Source: Azonexus sp. (lineage in GTDB: Bacteria; Pseudomonadota; Gammaproteobacteria; Burkholderiales; Rhodocyclaceae). Taken from it: 44,317 nt of DNA. Every line of letters starts with the position of its first letter. Positions within the stretch are counted from its first letter, which is position 1. The DNA is taken from positions 1-44,317 of the forward strand of contig JAIRKE010000003.1 of NCBI GenBank assembly GCA_031260295.1, in the 5' to 3' direction. Below, piece after piece: positions 8,548 through 16,923 of the stretch. The translations under genes and the position numbers were made by a program. The notes under the pieces are model-generated. The model saw only the letters and a program-made list of their open reading frames with translations, did not search any database and was not told the DNA's origin.

Positions 8548-9650
8548 TCGATCCCCCCCGATTGCAGATGGCGTCGGGGCAGGCGGTCTTGTCCGGCCAT
8601 TGGACGCTGGCGGCAATGCTGCCGGAACTGGAGGTGCTGCGTCGGCAACTGGCGGCGGCCGGGGAGGGGGCGAGCGCTTGGGATCTGTCGCGTTTGGAAC
8701 GGCTCGACAGCGCCGCCGCGGTGCTGCTGTGGCGTACCTGGCGCAATGCTTGGCCGGCCGACCTCGATATTTCGCCGCTGCACCGCCAGGTACTGGAGCG
8801 CGTCGCCGACCTGCCGCCGACCATGCCGGCCGTCGCGCCGCCGCCGTTCAACCCGATCGAGGCGCTTGGCCGCCAAGTGCTGCGTTTACTCGCCAACACA
8901 CGGGGCATGGTCGCGTTGTTCGGCCAGATGTTGCTCGATCTCGCCTATTTGGTGCGTCATCCGCGCGAATTCCCGTTACGCGAACTGTCGGCCAACATGT
9001 ACAAGGCGGGGGCGCAAGCGCTGATGGTCACGGCGCTGGTCGGTTTCCTGATCGGCGTCACCCTCAGCTATCTGTCGGCCCTGCAACTGCGTAGCCTGGG
9101 CGCCGATATGTTCATCGTCAACATCCTCGGCATCGCGATCATCCGCGAACTCGGGCCGGTGCTGGTCGCGGTGCTGGTCGCCGGCCGCTCCGGTTCGGCG
9201 ATGACGGCGCAGATCGGGGTGATGCGCGTGACCGAGGAAATCGATGCCTTGTCCGCCATGGGCGTGTCGCGCAGCCAGCGCGTGGTGTTGCCGAAAATCA
9301 TCGGCCTGACCCTGGCGATGCCGCTGCTCGTGCTGTGGACATCGGCGATCGCGCTGTTCGGCGGCATGCTGGCGGCGCTGTTGCAACTCGATCTGTCGCT
9401 GCACTATTTCATCGAGAGTCTGCCGCGTACGGTGCCGGTGGCGAATCTGTACATCGGGCTTGGCAAAGGCCTCGTCTTCGGTTTCGTCATTGCCTTGGTG
9501 GCTTGTCATTTCGGCCTGCGCGTCAGGCCGGACACGGAAAGCCTGTCGACCAACACCACCCGTTCCGTGGTCACGGCCATCACGGCGGTGATCCTGGTCG
9601 ATGCGCTGTTCGCCATCTTTACCCGCCAAATCGGCGTGCCGACGCTGTGA
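8544..9650 (+). CDS. mlaE: MlaE-type lipid ABC transporter permease with N-terminal STAS domain
   Basis: A 368-residue inner-membrane permease of the MCE/Mla lipid transporter family, which moves phospholipids or hydrophobic compounds between outer and inner membranes. The first ~95 residues look like a STAS (MlaB-like) domain: LSGHWTLAAML, then WDLSRLERLDSAAAVLLWRTW, which is an SpoIIAA-like core. The permease part follows, with the motif ELGPVLVAVLVAGRSGSAMTAQIGVMRVTEEIDALSAMG typical of MlaE/YrbE. About five membrane segments are visible. ATG 8544 overlaps the ppx stop and has AGGAAAGG upstream. A stand-alone MlaB is absent, consistent with the fused STAS domain. The next gene overlaps by 4 bases. 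Confidence 0.92.
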   Translation: MIDPPRLQMASGQAVLSGHWTLAAMLPELEVLRRQLAAAGEGASAWDLSRLERLDSAAAVLLWRTWRNAWPADLDISPLHRQVLERVADLPPTMPAVAPPPFNPIEALGRQVLRLLANTRGMVALFGQMLLDLAYLVRHPREFPLRELSANMYKAGAQALMVTALVGFLIGVTLSYLSALQLRSLGADMFIVNILGIAIIRELGPVLVAVLVAGRSGSAMTAQIGVMRVTEEIDALSAMGVSRSQRVVLPKIIGLTLAMPLLVLWTSAIALFGGMLAALLQLDLSLHYFIESLPRTVPVANLYIGLGKGLVFGFVIALVACHFGLRVRPDTESLSTNTTRSVVTAITAVILVDALFAIFTRQIGVPTL

Positions 9651-10570
9651 GCCAGGCACCGATCATCGAACTGCGCGGCGTCGGCACGCGCTTCGGCGAC
9701 CAGGTGATCCATCGCGATATCAGCCTGCGCGTCGACAGTGGCCAGATCCTCGCCCTGATCGGCGGTTCGGGCAGTGGCAAAACCACGTTGCTGCGCGAGA
9801 TTCTCGGTTTGTTGCGGCCGTCGGCCGGCAGCGTGCATCTGTTCGGTGTCGACCTGGCCGACCCGGACAGCCACCGCCAACGCGCGGTGCGCCGGCGTCT
9901 CGGCATGCTGTTCCAGCAGGGGGCGCTGTACTCGGCCCTGTCGGTGTTCGATAACATCGCCTTTCCGCTGCGCGAGCTACGCTGCCTCGATGAGGACTGG
10001 ATTCGCCGCCTGGTCCATCTCAAGCTCGGCATGGTGGAACTGGCGCCGGAGGACGGCAGCCTGATGCCCGCCGAATTGTCCGGCGGCATGATCAAGCGCG
10101 TGGCCCTGGCCCGCGCTCTGGCCCTGGAGCCGGAACTGCTGCTGCTCGACGAGCCGACCGCTGGCCTCGATCCCGAGCGCAGCAAGCATTTCGTCGCGCT
10201 GATCGCGGCGCTGCAACAGTCACTTGGCCTCACTGTGGTGATGGTCACCCACGATCTGGAAACGCTGTCCAGCCTGGCCAGCCATGTCGCCGTCCTGGCC
10301 GACAGGCAATTGGTCGCGTGTGGCTCGAAAGACGAGGTCATGGCCGGCGATCATCCCTTCATCCGGGGGTTTTTTGCCGCCGGGCTGCCCCAAGGCAAAA
10401 AGTGCCCCCAAGCCCTCTCTCCCGGCCTCTCCCCCGCGAGCGGGGGAGAGGAGGGATTTGCCTCCCCTCTCCCGCAAGCGGGAGAGGGGCAGGGGGTGAG
10501 GGAAGGGCAGCAAGCCGAAGGCGCAGCGTGGGGGCCTTTTTTTGGCAGCGACCGGCGGAAACTGCTTTAA
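9647..10570 (+). CDS. mlaF: MlaF-type ABC ATPase with repeat-derived C-terminal extension
   Basis: The ATPase of the lipid transporter, starting at GTG 9647 within the mlaE stop (GTGA overlap). Walker A is GGSGSGKTTLLREIL, the signature LSGGMIKRVALARALALEP and Walker B LLLLDEPTAGLDP, followed by the H-loop VMVTHDLETL. The usual MlaF would end soon after DHPFIRGFFAAG. Here about 60 more residues follow, rich in Pro, Gly and Ser, and they are encoded by two REP-like hairpins (10426-10489) read in frame to the stop at 10568-10570. The tail is therefore acquired and probably unstructured. Total length is 307 residues against about 250-270 for relatives. The mlaD start is 9 bases downstream. Confidence 0.92.
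   Translation: MSQAPIIELRGVGTRFGDQVIHRDISLRVDSGQILALIGGSGSGKTTLLREILGLLRPSAGSVHLFGVDLADPDSHRQRAVRRRLGMLFQQGALYSALSVFDNIAFPLRELRCLDEDWIRRLVHLKLGMVELAPEDGSLMPAELSGGMIKRVALARALALEPELLLLDEPTAGLDPERSKHFVALIAALQQSLGLTVVMVTHDLETLSSLASHVAVLADRQLVACGSKDEVMAGDHPFIRGFFAAGLPQGKKCPQALSPGLSPASGGEEGFASPLPQAGEGQGVREGQQAEGAAWGPFFGSDRRKLL
10426..10489. repeat. Pair of REP-like hairpins inside the mlaF 3' end
   Basis: Hairpin 1: arms 10426-10436 and 10441-10451 (CCTCTCCCCCG type, perfect 11 bp). Hairpin 2: arms 10464-10475 and 10478-10489 (CCCCTCTCCCGC, perfect 12 bp), followed by a G-rich tail (CAGGGGGTGAGGG). Hairpin 2 has the same 12-bp arms as the element at 14544-14569, and a relative pair occurs at 21229-21285. 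Confidence 0.8.
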
Positions 10571-10579
10571 TGGCTGTCC

Positions 10580-11506
10580 ATGGAGAATAAATCGCACGCC
10601 TTCATCGTCGGACTTTTCACCCTGCTGTTGCTGGCTGCGGGAATATTCGCCATCTACTGGCTCGGTGGCGTCAGCGAAGCGACCGACGATTACATCGTCG
10701 TCACCCGGCAGAACATCGGCGGTCTGAATCCACAGGCGCAGGTGCGCTATCGCGGTATTCGCGTCGGTAAGGTCAGCGACATCCGGATCGATCAGCACGA
10801 TCCGGGCAACATCCTGATCACCATCTCGATCAGCCGCGACATCCACCTGACCCAGGGTACCGTCGCCAAGCTCGGCTATCAGGGCGTCACCGGCCTCGCG
10901 CACATCCTTTTGCTGGAGAGCGGGCGTGATGCCGATCCGCTGCCGCCGAACCCTGCCGATCCCCCGCGCATCGTGATGATGCCCTCGCTGGTCGATGAAC
11001 TCGGAGAGAGCAGCACAGCTACCCTGCGCGAGATGCGCCAGTTCATCGCCAACCTGGATGCCGTGTTCAGCGAGGAAAACCGCGTCCACCTCGCAGCGAC
11101 GCTGGCCAACCTGGATGCTGCGTCGGCGGGCACGAAACCGACGCTGGAAAGCCTCAACCTGACCCTGCTGCAGATGCGCAAGCTGCTCGACGAGCGCAAT
11201 GTGAACAACCTGTCGGTGGCGCTCGGCGAAATCGGTCCGTTGCTGGCCGAGGCCCGGACCACCGTCGGCAAAATGCAGCAGGCGGCCGACAGGCTCGATG
11301 TCGCCATCGGCGACCCGGCGGCTAACGGTGCGGCAGCTTTGATGCCGCGTCTGAACGAGATGGCCGGCGATTTTTCGACTACCGCCCTTCAGTTGAGCCG
11401 GGTCCTGCGCACACTTGAAGATTCACCGCAAGTTCTGATCTTCGGGATGCCGCCCCAGCCGCCCGGCCCGGGTGAGCCGGGTTTTGCCGACGGGAAGGAA
11501 CGCTAG
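10580..11506 (+). CDS. mlaD: MlaD-type MCE-domain substrate-binding protein
   Basis: A 308-residue MCE-family protein anchored in the inner membrane by one N-terminal segment (AFIVGLFTLLLLAAGIFAIYWL, residues 7-28). The single MCE domain (about 40-120) has the family signs NIGGLNPQAQVRYRGIRVGKV and YQGVTGLAHILLLE. The helical rest (130-290) would form the periplasmic stalk. It binds lipid and hands it to the MlaEF complex. The length is well above E. coli MlaD (about 180) and nearer to the longer MCE proteins paired with an auxiliary lipoprotein, which fits the next gene. The spacing to neighbours is 9 and 2 bases, so one operon is likely. Confidence 0.93.
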   Translation: MENKSHAFIVGLFTLLLLAAGIFAIYWLGGVSEATDDYIVVTRQNIGGLNPQAQVRYRGIRVGKVSDIRIDQHDPGNILITISISRDIHLTQGTVAKLGYQGVTGLAHILLLESGRDADPLPPNPADPPRIVMMPSLVDELGESSTATLREMRQFIANLDAVFSEENRVHLAATLANLDAASAGTKPTLESLNLTLLQMRKLLDERNVNNLSVALGEIGPLLAEARTTVGKMQQAADRLDVAIGDPAANGAAALMPRLNEMAGDFSTTALQLSRVLRTLEDSPQVLIFGMPPQPPGPGEPGFADGKER

Positions 11507-11508
11507 CT

Positions 11509-12117
11509 ATGCGCATTACGGTTCTCCTATTACTTGCCGCCTTGGTCGGTGGCTGTGTCACGGTTGGCCAGCGCGGCAGCGAAGGCAGCATGAACCTCCT
11601 CGATTTCGGAACGCCGCCATCGCCATTCCAGGAAGCCGACGGGCGGCGCGTCAGCGTGGTCCTCGAAGTCAGGGCGCCGCAGTGGCTGGATGGCCTCGGT
11701 ATCCGTTATCGGCTGAGCTATGCCGATGCTTCGCAATTGCGGGAATATGCCCGTTCGCGCTGGGTCGGACCGCCGGCTCAGTTGGTCGAGCAGCGCCTGA
11801 TGCAGCGGCTTGACTTGGCAAGCGCCGGGCAGGTACGCGGCAAATGCGTGCTGCGCATCGAACTGGCCGAGTTCAGCCAGGTTTTCGCCAGCCCGAACGA
11901 CAGCGTCGGTCTGCTGCAGGGCCAGGCCTTCTGGCTCGGTCCGGGACGCCGGCCGCTGGCCGAACGGCGGTTGTCGTTCAGCAGCCCGGCGGCAACGGCC
12001 GATGCCCGTGGCGGCGTGGCGGCGCTGCAAGGCGCCGTTGATCGCTTGGCCGAGGAACTGCTGGCCTGGGAAAGGGAATTGGCGGCCAGCGGCCAGACCC
12101 AGGCTTGCCAGGATTAG
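11509..12117 (+). CDS. ABC-type transport auxiliary lipoprotein (PqiC/YmbA-like)
   Basis: A 202-residue lipoprotein: the signal peptide MRITVLLLLAALVGGC ends in a lipobox with Cys16. The body matches the ABC_trans_aux (DUF330) family, with VVLEVRAPQWLDGLGIRYRL and YARSRWVGPPAQLVEQRLMQRL, and LRIELAEFSQVF further on. In the family, these outer-membrane lipoproteins partner with MCE proteins (as PqiC with PqiAB). The gene follows mlaD after 2 bases and ends the operon. Its stop overlaps the stop of the convergent TetR gene, leaving no room for a separate terminator. Confidence 0.87.
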   Translation: MRITVLLLLAALVGGCVTVGQRGSEGSMNLLDFGTPPSPFQEADGRRVSVVLEVRAPQWLDGLGIRYRLSYADASQLREYARSRWVGPPAQLVEQRLMQRLDLASAGQVRGKCVLRIELAEFSQVFASPNDSVGLLQGQAFWLGPGRRPLAERRLSFSSPAATADARGGVAALQGAVDRLAEELLAWERELAASGQTQACQD

Positions 12118-12737
12118 GCGGCGACGATGCGCTCGGCGATGCGTTGTTTCAGTTGTGGCAAATTGCTGTCGAAAGGATCGTAGTGCATCAGCGACAGGCC
12201 GAACACGCAGGCGTAGAGCAGCAGGCTGCGGCTCTTGGCTTCGCCGTCGGACATGCCGGCGGCGACGAACAGCTTGCGCGTGCATTCGAGGCGGTGGAGA
12301 TCGACCGCTTCGACGACCGCGGCGGCCCCGGCATCGTGCCGCGCCCAGTCGCGGATCGCCAGTTCGATGTCCATCCCCTTGCGGTTGCGGTTGGCGCCGT
12401 AGACCTCGATCACGTAGTTGAGGCGGGCGAATTCCTCGCCCGGCGTAAAGGCGGTGGTTTTCTCGATGTCGCGGATACGGCCCAGCTTCCAGTGCTCGAG
12501 GACGGCGGTGAACAGCGCCCGGCGGTCCTTGAAGTGCCAGTAGAAACTGCCCTTGGTCACGCCGCAGCGCTTGGCCAATACCTCGACGCGCAGGCCGGCG
12601 ATGCCTTCGCGGGCGAGCACGTCGATCGCCGCCGCGACCCAGCGTCCGGGGTCGAGTTGGGTGCGCGGCACCCGGCGACGGTCGGCGGTCGTCTCGATTT
12701 CAGGCGGGACGGGGGACTTGACAGTTTTATTTTCCAT
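12114..12737 (-). CDS. TetR/AcrR-family transcriptional regulator
   Basis: A 207-residue regulator. The N-terminal helix-turn-helix (about residues 28-75) reads VLAREGIAGLRVEVLAKRCG followed by VTKGSFYWHFKDRRALF, the standard TetR pattern. The C-terminal ligand domain is not recognisable as a known subfamily. The gene converges on the Mla operon with a 4-base overlap of stops, and diverges from etfB. A 6-bp inverted repeat covers its own start codon (12734-12751), so autorepression and possible control of etfBA are reasonable guesses; the ligand is unknown. Confidence 0.9.
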   Translation of the reverse strand: MENKTVKSPVPPEIETTADRRRVPRTQLDPGRWVAAAIDVLAREGIAGLRVEVLAKRCGVTKGSFYWHFKDRRALFTAVLEHWKLGRIRDIEKTTAFTPGEEFARLNYVIEVYGANRNRKGMDIELAIRDWARHDAGAAAVVEAVDLHRLECTRKLFVAAGMSDGEAKSRSLLLYACVFGLSLMHYDPFDSNLPQLKQRIAERIVAA

Positions 12738-12751
12738 ACGACACAGTATGG
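12734..12751. promoter_or_regulatory. Candidate TetR operator (CCATAC-N6-GTATGG)
   Basis: A perfect inverted repeat of 6-bp arms with a 6-base spacer overlaps the start codon of the TetR gene and lies about 93 bases upstream of etfB. The position and symmetry fit a dimeric TetR-family site; that it is bound is an inference. Confidence 0.45.
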
Positions 12752-12843
12752 TCCTTGTGCGGATTGAATGAAAGCCTGTTCAGGCAGGTGCAACGAGTTG
12801 CTTATACAGAAACAGAGCCAGTCGAGCAGAAAAGGAGAGCGCC

Positions 12844-13593
12844 GTGAAGATTTTGGTTCCCGTGAAGCGGGTGGTTGATTACAACGTCAAGATTCGGGTG
12901 AAGGCGGATGGGTCGGGTGTGGACCTGGCCAACGTCAAGATGAGCATGAACCCCTTCGACGAGATTGCCGTTGAAGAGGCGGTCCGCCTGAAGGAAGCCG
13001 GTATCGCCAGTGAAGTTGTCGCTGTTTCCTGTGGCGTCGGCGCCTGCCAGGAAACTTTGCGCACGGCCATGGCCATCGGCGCCGACCGTGGCATCCTGGT
13101 CGAAACCGATGACGAACTGCAGCCGCTGGCCGTGGCCAAGCTGCTCAAGGCCCTATGCGACAAGGAACAGCCGCAACTCGTCATCTGCGGCAAACAGGCC
13201 ATCGACGATGACGCCAACCAGACCGGACAGATGCTGGCCGCGCTGCAGAACTGGCCGCAAGCCACTTTCGCCTCCAAGGTCGTCATCGCCGACGGCAAGG
13301 CCACGGTCACCCGCGAAATCGACGGCGGCCTGGAAACCCTGGCCATCAGCCTGCCAGCCGTGGTGTCCACCGACCTGCGCCTGAACGAGCCGCGCTACGC
13401 CACGCTGCCGAACATCATGAAAGCCAAGAAGAAGCCGCTCGACACGGTCAAGCCAGCCGACCTGGGCGTCGATGTTGCGCCGCGCCTGGCGACCCTGAAA
13501 GTTGTCGAGCCGCCCAAGCGCAGCGCCGGCATCAAGGTGGCCGACGTCGCCGAACTGGTGAACAAGCTCAAGAACGAAGCCAAGGTGATCTGA
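12844..13593 (+). CDS. etfB: Electron transfer flavoprotein subunit beta
   Basis: A 249-residue EtfB of normal length. ETF carries electrons from acyl-CoA dehydrogenases to ETF-ubiquinone oxidoreductase. The start [20 protein letters not shown] and the segment [21 protein letters not shown] are diagnostic, as are [18 protein letters not shown] and [12 protein letters not shown] (recognition loop). AAGGAG sits 7 bases before ATG-equivalent GTG 12844. etfA follows after 2 bases, so they are co-translated. The acyl-CoA dehydrogenase that would feed it is at 17765, beyond an accessory block. Confidence 0.96.
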   Translation: MKILVPVKRVVDYNVKIRVKADGSGVDLANVKMSMNPFDEIAVEEAVRLKEAGIASEVVAVSCGVGACQETLRTAMAIGADRGILVETDDELQPLAVAKLLKALCDKEQPQLVICGKQAIDDDANQTGQMLAALQNWPQATFASKVVIADGKATVTREIDGGLETLAISLPAVVSTDLRLNEPRYATLPNIMKAKKKPLDTVKPADLGVDVAPRLATLKVVEPPKRSAGIKVADVAELVNKLKNEAKVI

Positions 13594-13595
13594 TC

Positions 13596-14528
13596 ATGAC
13601 CATTCTCGTCATTGCCGAACACGACAACGCTGCCCTCAAGGCCGCCACCCTTAACACCGTCGCCGCCGCCCGGAAAATCGGTGGCGACATCCATGTCCTG
13701 GTCGCTGGCGCCGGCTGTGCCGCCGCTGCCCAACAGGCTGCCGCTTTGCAGGGGGTGGCCAAGGTCAAGCTGGCCGACGCCGCCCATTACCAGAGCCAGA
13801 CCGCCGAGAACTTGACGGCGCTGGTGCTGGCCCAGGCCGCCGGCTACAGCCACATCCTGCTGCCGGCCACCACCTTCGGCAAGAACCTCGCCCCGCGCGT
13901 CGCCGCCTTGCTCGACGTGGCCCAGATTTCCGACATCACCGCCATCGAGTCGGCCGATACCTTCGTCCGCCCGATCTACGCCGGCAACGCTCTGGCTACG
14001 GTCAAGAGCGCCGATGCGGTCAAGGTCGTCACCGTGCGTACCACCGCCTTCGATGCCGTCGAACCCGGCGGCAGCGCCACGGTCGAGCCGGTCGCCGCTG
14101 CCGCCGACACGGCGCAATGCACCCTGGTCAACCGTGAACTGACCAAATCGGCGCGGCCCGAACTCGGCGCGGCCAAGATTATTGTTTCGGGCGGGCGCGG
14201 CATGGGCAGCGGCGAGAACTACCACGCCCTGCTCGAACCGCTTGCCGACAAGCTCGGCGCCGCCCTGGGCGCCAGCCGCGCCGCGGTCGATGCCGGCTTC
14301 GTGCCAAACGACTACCAGGTCGGCCAGACCGGCAAGATCGTCGCGCCGCAGCTCTACATCGCGGTCGGCATCTCCGGTGCCATCCAGCATCTGGCCGGCA
14401 TGAAGGAATCCAAGGTCATCGTCGCCATCAACAAGGACCCGGATGCGCCGATCTTCCAGGTCGCCGATTACGGCCTGGTCGCCGATCTGTTCGAGGCCGT
14501 GCCGCAGTTGACGGGCGCGGTCGGCTAA
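13596..14528 (+). CDS. etfA: Electron transfer flavoprotein subunit alpha
   Basis: A 310-residue EtfA. The N-terminal ETF domain ([20 protein letters not shown]) is followed by the C-terminal FAD-binding domain with [33 protein letters not shown] and [20 protein letters not shown], then [20 protein letters not shown]. This binds the FAD of the ETF heterodimer. A REP-like hairpin (14544-14569) follows the stop by 15 bases and may serve as a transcript end; the next genes run in the opposite direction. Confidence 0.96.
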   Translation: MTILVIAEHDNAALKAATLNTVAAARKIGGDIHVLVAGAGCAAAAQQAAALQGVAKVKLADAAHYQSQTAENLTALVLAQAAGYSHILLPATTFGKNLAPRVAALLDVAQISDITAIESADTFVRPIYAGNALATVKSADAVKVVTVRTTAFDAVEPGGSATVEPVAAAADTAQCTLVNRELTKSARPELGAAKIIVSGGRGMGSGENYHALLEPLADKLGAALGASRAAVDAGFVPNDYQVGQTGKIVAPQLYIAVGISGAIQHLAGMKESKVIVAINKDPDAPIFQVADYGLVADLFEAVPQLTGAVG

Positions 14529-14543
14529 GACCGGGATCCTGTC

Positions 14544-14569
14544 CCCCTCTCCCGCTTGCGGGAGAGGGG
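14544..14569. repeat. REP-like hairpin after etfA
   Basis: Perfect 12-bp arms (CCCCTCTCCCGC at 14544-14555 and its complement at 14558-14569) around a TT loop. The arms are identical to hairpin 2 inside mlaF, in which the loop is AA. It could stop transcription between etfA and the convergent DUF5615 gene, though no T tract follows. Confidence 0.8.
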
Positions 14570-14591
14570 ATCCCCGTAGCCCAACATTCGG

Positions 14592-14934
14592 CTATCGCGT
14601 TGGCGTCAGGGGTAAAAACGTGGCGCTTGTTTCTTCATGGAAGTGGCGAACGACAATGTAGCGGTCGCGCAAGAGCGCGATGGTTTCATTGACGGTGCAG
14701 TTCCCGATTCGCAGCCAGACCACTTTGGGCGGCGCGCCAAACATCAAGCTGCGCTCATAGAAATCCGTGTCTTTGGAGACGAGCAAAAAACCGTGCTTTG
14801 CTGCGTGCCCCCAGATACGCGAATCGTCCGCGCCGAGTAATCCGGCCTCCCGAACGTGTATTGAATCCGGGTAAATATCAGCCAGCGCGGCAGTCAGTCT
14901 GAACGAAAAGATTTTCGTCAAACAGCAGTTTCAT
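14592..14934 (-). pseudogene. DUF5615 PIN-like toxin gene, frameshifted near its start
   Basis: The body (RLTAALADIYPDSIHVREAGLLGADD through FLLVSKDTDFYERSLMFGAPPKVVWLRIGNC) matches DUF5615, a PIN-like putative RNase usually paired with DUF433. The family starts MKLLFDENLSFRL. Here ATG 14934 opens with MKLLFDENL, but one extra base in the A-run at plus 14906-14909 (T-run in the coding strand) throws the frame off; the rest is read only from a TTG at 14921. Removing one base restores MKLLFDENLSFRLTAALADIY. ATG 14934 also overlaps the DUF433 stop (ATGA), which supports it as the true start. The gene is probably inactive unless this is a sequencing error or a programmed slip at the homopolymer. 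Confidence 0.8.
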
Positions 14935-15155
14935 AAAACCGAAAACAAGCGTTGTTCCCGTTGCGCCGCGAAAGCCAGTGTTGCCAGGATGTCCTCATGC
15001 GCCAGATCGGGAAAATCCGCCAGTATTTCGGTTTCGGACATGCCGCCAGCCAGATACCCAAGAATGTCGGAAACCGTGATGCGGGTATTGCGAATGACGG
15101 GCTTCCCGCTGCGAACGGCGGGGTCGATCGTAATGCGGTCCAATAGTTCGAGCAT
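14931..15155 (-). CDS. DUF433 antitoxin-like protein
   Basis: A 74-residue DUF433 protein (MLELLDRITIDPAVRSGKPVIRNTRITVSDILGYLAGGM, then EILADFPDLAHEDILATLAFA). DUF433 proteins carry a small winged-helix-like fold and are encoded just before DUF5615 PIN-like genes as predicted antitoxins. The stop overlaps the downstream start by ATGA. The toxin partner is frameshifted, so the antitoxin may be kept without need. Lower similarity to the housekeeping neighbours in base use and the accessory location suggest transfer. Confidence 0.88.
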   Translation of the reverse strand: MLELLDRITIDPAVRSGKPVIRNTRITVSDILGYLAGGMSETEILADFPDLAHEDILATLAFAAQREQRLFSVL

Positions 15156-15192
15156 GGTTGGCTTTCTGGCGACAGGGTGCTCGTTTGAGTAT

Positions 15193-15222
15193 AAACCCAG
15201 GCTCCAGCCGGGAGTGAAATGC
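15193..15222. repeat. Left imperfect 30-bp direct repeat
   Basis: AAACCCAGGCTCCAGCCGGG plus a further 10 bases, 26 of 30 identical to 16924-16953 in the same orientation. It lies between the DUF433 start and the stop of the repeat-rich exoprotein gene. Confidence 0.6.
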
Positions 15223-15233
15223 GGTGGCCGCGC

Positions 15234-16823
15234 TTACTGGCTCACGGTCAGCCGCGCGGAGCCGGTGGTGTAGGTGATGGAGGATTTTTCACCCACGCCC
15301 GTCACCGTGACGACGCAGCGGTACAGATTGCCGTTCATGCTGGCAGTGATGCCAAATAACTTCAGGGTGACGCTGGTTGCGCCAGCCACGCCCGCCCCAT
15401 TGGCGACGTTCGACCATTTCCCGACACTAAACAACTCGGACTCATCATCCGGCGACTTCGACTTCTGCAACTTCGCCTGCTGCCATTGGTAGGCGATCTC
15501 TGGCGCGATTGTTCCAGCGGTTGTCGAGGTTACGCTGAATACGGCATCGCCGCCTGCGGCCACAGCCGTCTCTGCGGGCTGTATGGAAATAGGGCTGACG
15601 CCTGCGCCCGCCTTGTTTGGCTCGTAACCGCCTTGACCGATGTTTGCACCCGGACCAGATACGTATTCGGCTTGACTGCCGCCGGTGAACGCCTGTGCCA
15701 CGCCGCCACTGCTGGTTGCTATGGTCATATTCTCGGTCATGGTGATGATGATTGTCCCGGCATCGGCTGGCGCATCTTGCCAGGTGACACCGGAGCCAAT
15801 ACCAGCGCTTCCGCCACCACTGCTGACGGCAACTCCCCGGCCACCGTCAATCGTGATCCTGCCGCCCGCGCCGCCTGCGCCGCCGCCGATTCCCGCTCCA
15901 CTGCTGTCGTTCCATCCACCGGCGGTGGCTATGACCCAGCCGCCGTGGATGGCAATCGTACCGCCGTCACTCTTGAGGCCACCGCCGATGCCCGCCCCCG
16001 ATCCTTTACTGGCGGCATTGACCGCTCCGTCATTGATAGTGATCGTGCCGCCTACGCCGTTAGAACCGCTGCCGATGCCCGCACCGCCGTCATGACCGCT
16101 GGTGGCATTGACCATGCCACCGTTGATGGTGATCATGCCTCCAACATTGCGCTGGCTGTTAGTGGCGTTGCCACCACTGCCGATACCCGCGCCGATACCG
16201 AAACTGGTGGCGCTGACCGCTCCCTCGTTGATGGTAATCGTGCCACCCGCGCCACCATAACCGCCCCCGATGCCCGCGCCGAGGCCACCACCGAAGACGC
16301 TGCCACTATTGGCGTTAACCGTGCCGCCGTTGATAGTGATCGTGCCACCGTCCTGAAAATGCCCCCCGCCAATACCCGCACCCCAATAACCGCTATTGAC
16401 CGTCAGGCAGCCTTGAAGGGATGGGCGGTCGCCGTCGTCCCCCTCGGATTCCGGTTCTGAGAGGGACTGTGCCCAGATTGTCAGACTGTTGACCGCTCCA
16501 GTGACGCTAATGCCAGCGTTTTCCGCATCGTTGCTGACCACATTAAGGCGGCACTCGTTACCCAAGATCAGATTAACTGCGCCGCTGATGGTGATGTTGC
16601 CGTAGTTGATTGGCCCGTTGCACAAGTACCAGCCACTTTTGAGCACAGTTGCGCCACCGCCGGTCAGCGCGGTTGCCGTTACTGGCGATGCGTGAGGCTT
16701 GCCCTTGGCATCCACATACTCTGTCTGCGCCAGCGTAGGCAAGGCGCTGGCAGCCAGCAAACCGGGCAGCAGGCCAAGCCGCAAAAACCGGAAGCGGTTT
16801 GCCGTGTGAACAATGGCGCTCAT
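15234..16823 (-). CDS. Secreted glycine-rich repeat protein, adhesin-like beta-solenoid
   Basis: A 529-residue protein I do not recognise as a named family. A signal peptide (about residues 1-32, ending TLAQ) is followed by a segment with NINYGNITISGAVNLILG-like strands (70-120). Residues 147-345 contain seven copies of a unit built on GAGIGGG or GAGIGSG followed by GGTITINGGTVNATS (starting near 149, 183, 212, 248, 277, 310 and 340; period 28-35). Such repeats suggest a beta-solenoid or beta-helix surface. The C-terminal region (about 411-529) resembles an Ig-like domain (ISIQPAETAVAAGGDAVFSV, YQWQQ, LYRCVVTVTG). No autotransporter or LPXTG anchor is seen. The gene is flanked by 30-bp direct repeats. 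A carbohydrate-binding or adhesive role is a guess. Confidence 0.8.
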   Translation of the reverse strand: MSAIVHTANRFRFLRLGLLPGLLAASALPTLAQTEYVDAKGKPHASPVTATALTGGGATVLKSGWYLCNGPINYGNITISGAVNLILGNECRLNVVSNDAENAGISVTGAVNSLTIWAQSLSEPESEGDDGDRPSLQGCLTVNSGYWGAGIGGGHFQDGGTITINGGTVNANSGSVFGGGLGAGIGGGYGGAGGTITINEGAVSATSFGIGAGIGSGGNATNSQRNVGGMITINGGMVNATSGHDGGAGIGSGSNGVGGTITINDGAVNAASKGSGAGIGGGLKSDGGTIAIHGGWVIATAGGWNDSSGAGIGGGAGGAGGRITIDGGRGVAVSSGGGSAGIGSGVTWQDAPADAGTIIITMTENMTIATSSGGVAQAFTGGSQAEYVSGPGANIGQGGYEPNKAGAGVSPISIQPAETAVAAGGDAVFSVTSTTAGTIAPEIAYQWQQAKLQKSKSPDDESELFSVGKWSNVANGAGVAGATSVTLKLFGITASMNGNLYRCVVTVTGVGEKSSITYTTGSARLTVSQ

Positions 16824-16923
16824 GGTATCGGTTCCCTGGAATCGAAAAGTTCAAACAGAAGATGATAGCGCCGGGCCAGCCCTCGTGCCGAAATCGTGCG
16901 TCATTATTCCGCCCGCCCGCTGA

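Noticed and set aside
10416..10500. Repeats considered as a CRISPR array
   Set aside because: Only two hairpins with different sequences, no regular spacers and no cas genes; they fit REP-like elements.
15486..16460. 324-codon frame on the plus strand rich in Ala, Asp, Thr and Arg
   Set aside because: It is the antisense of the Gly-rich repeat gene; low-complexity repeats give an open complementary frame. The minus frame has a signal peptide and units.
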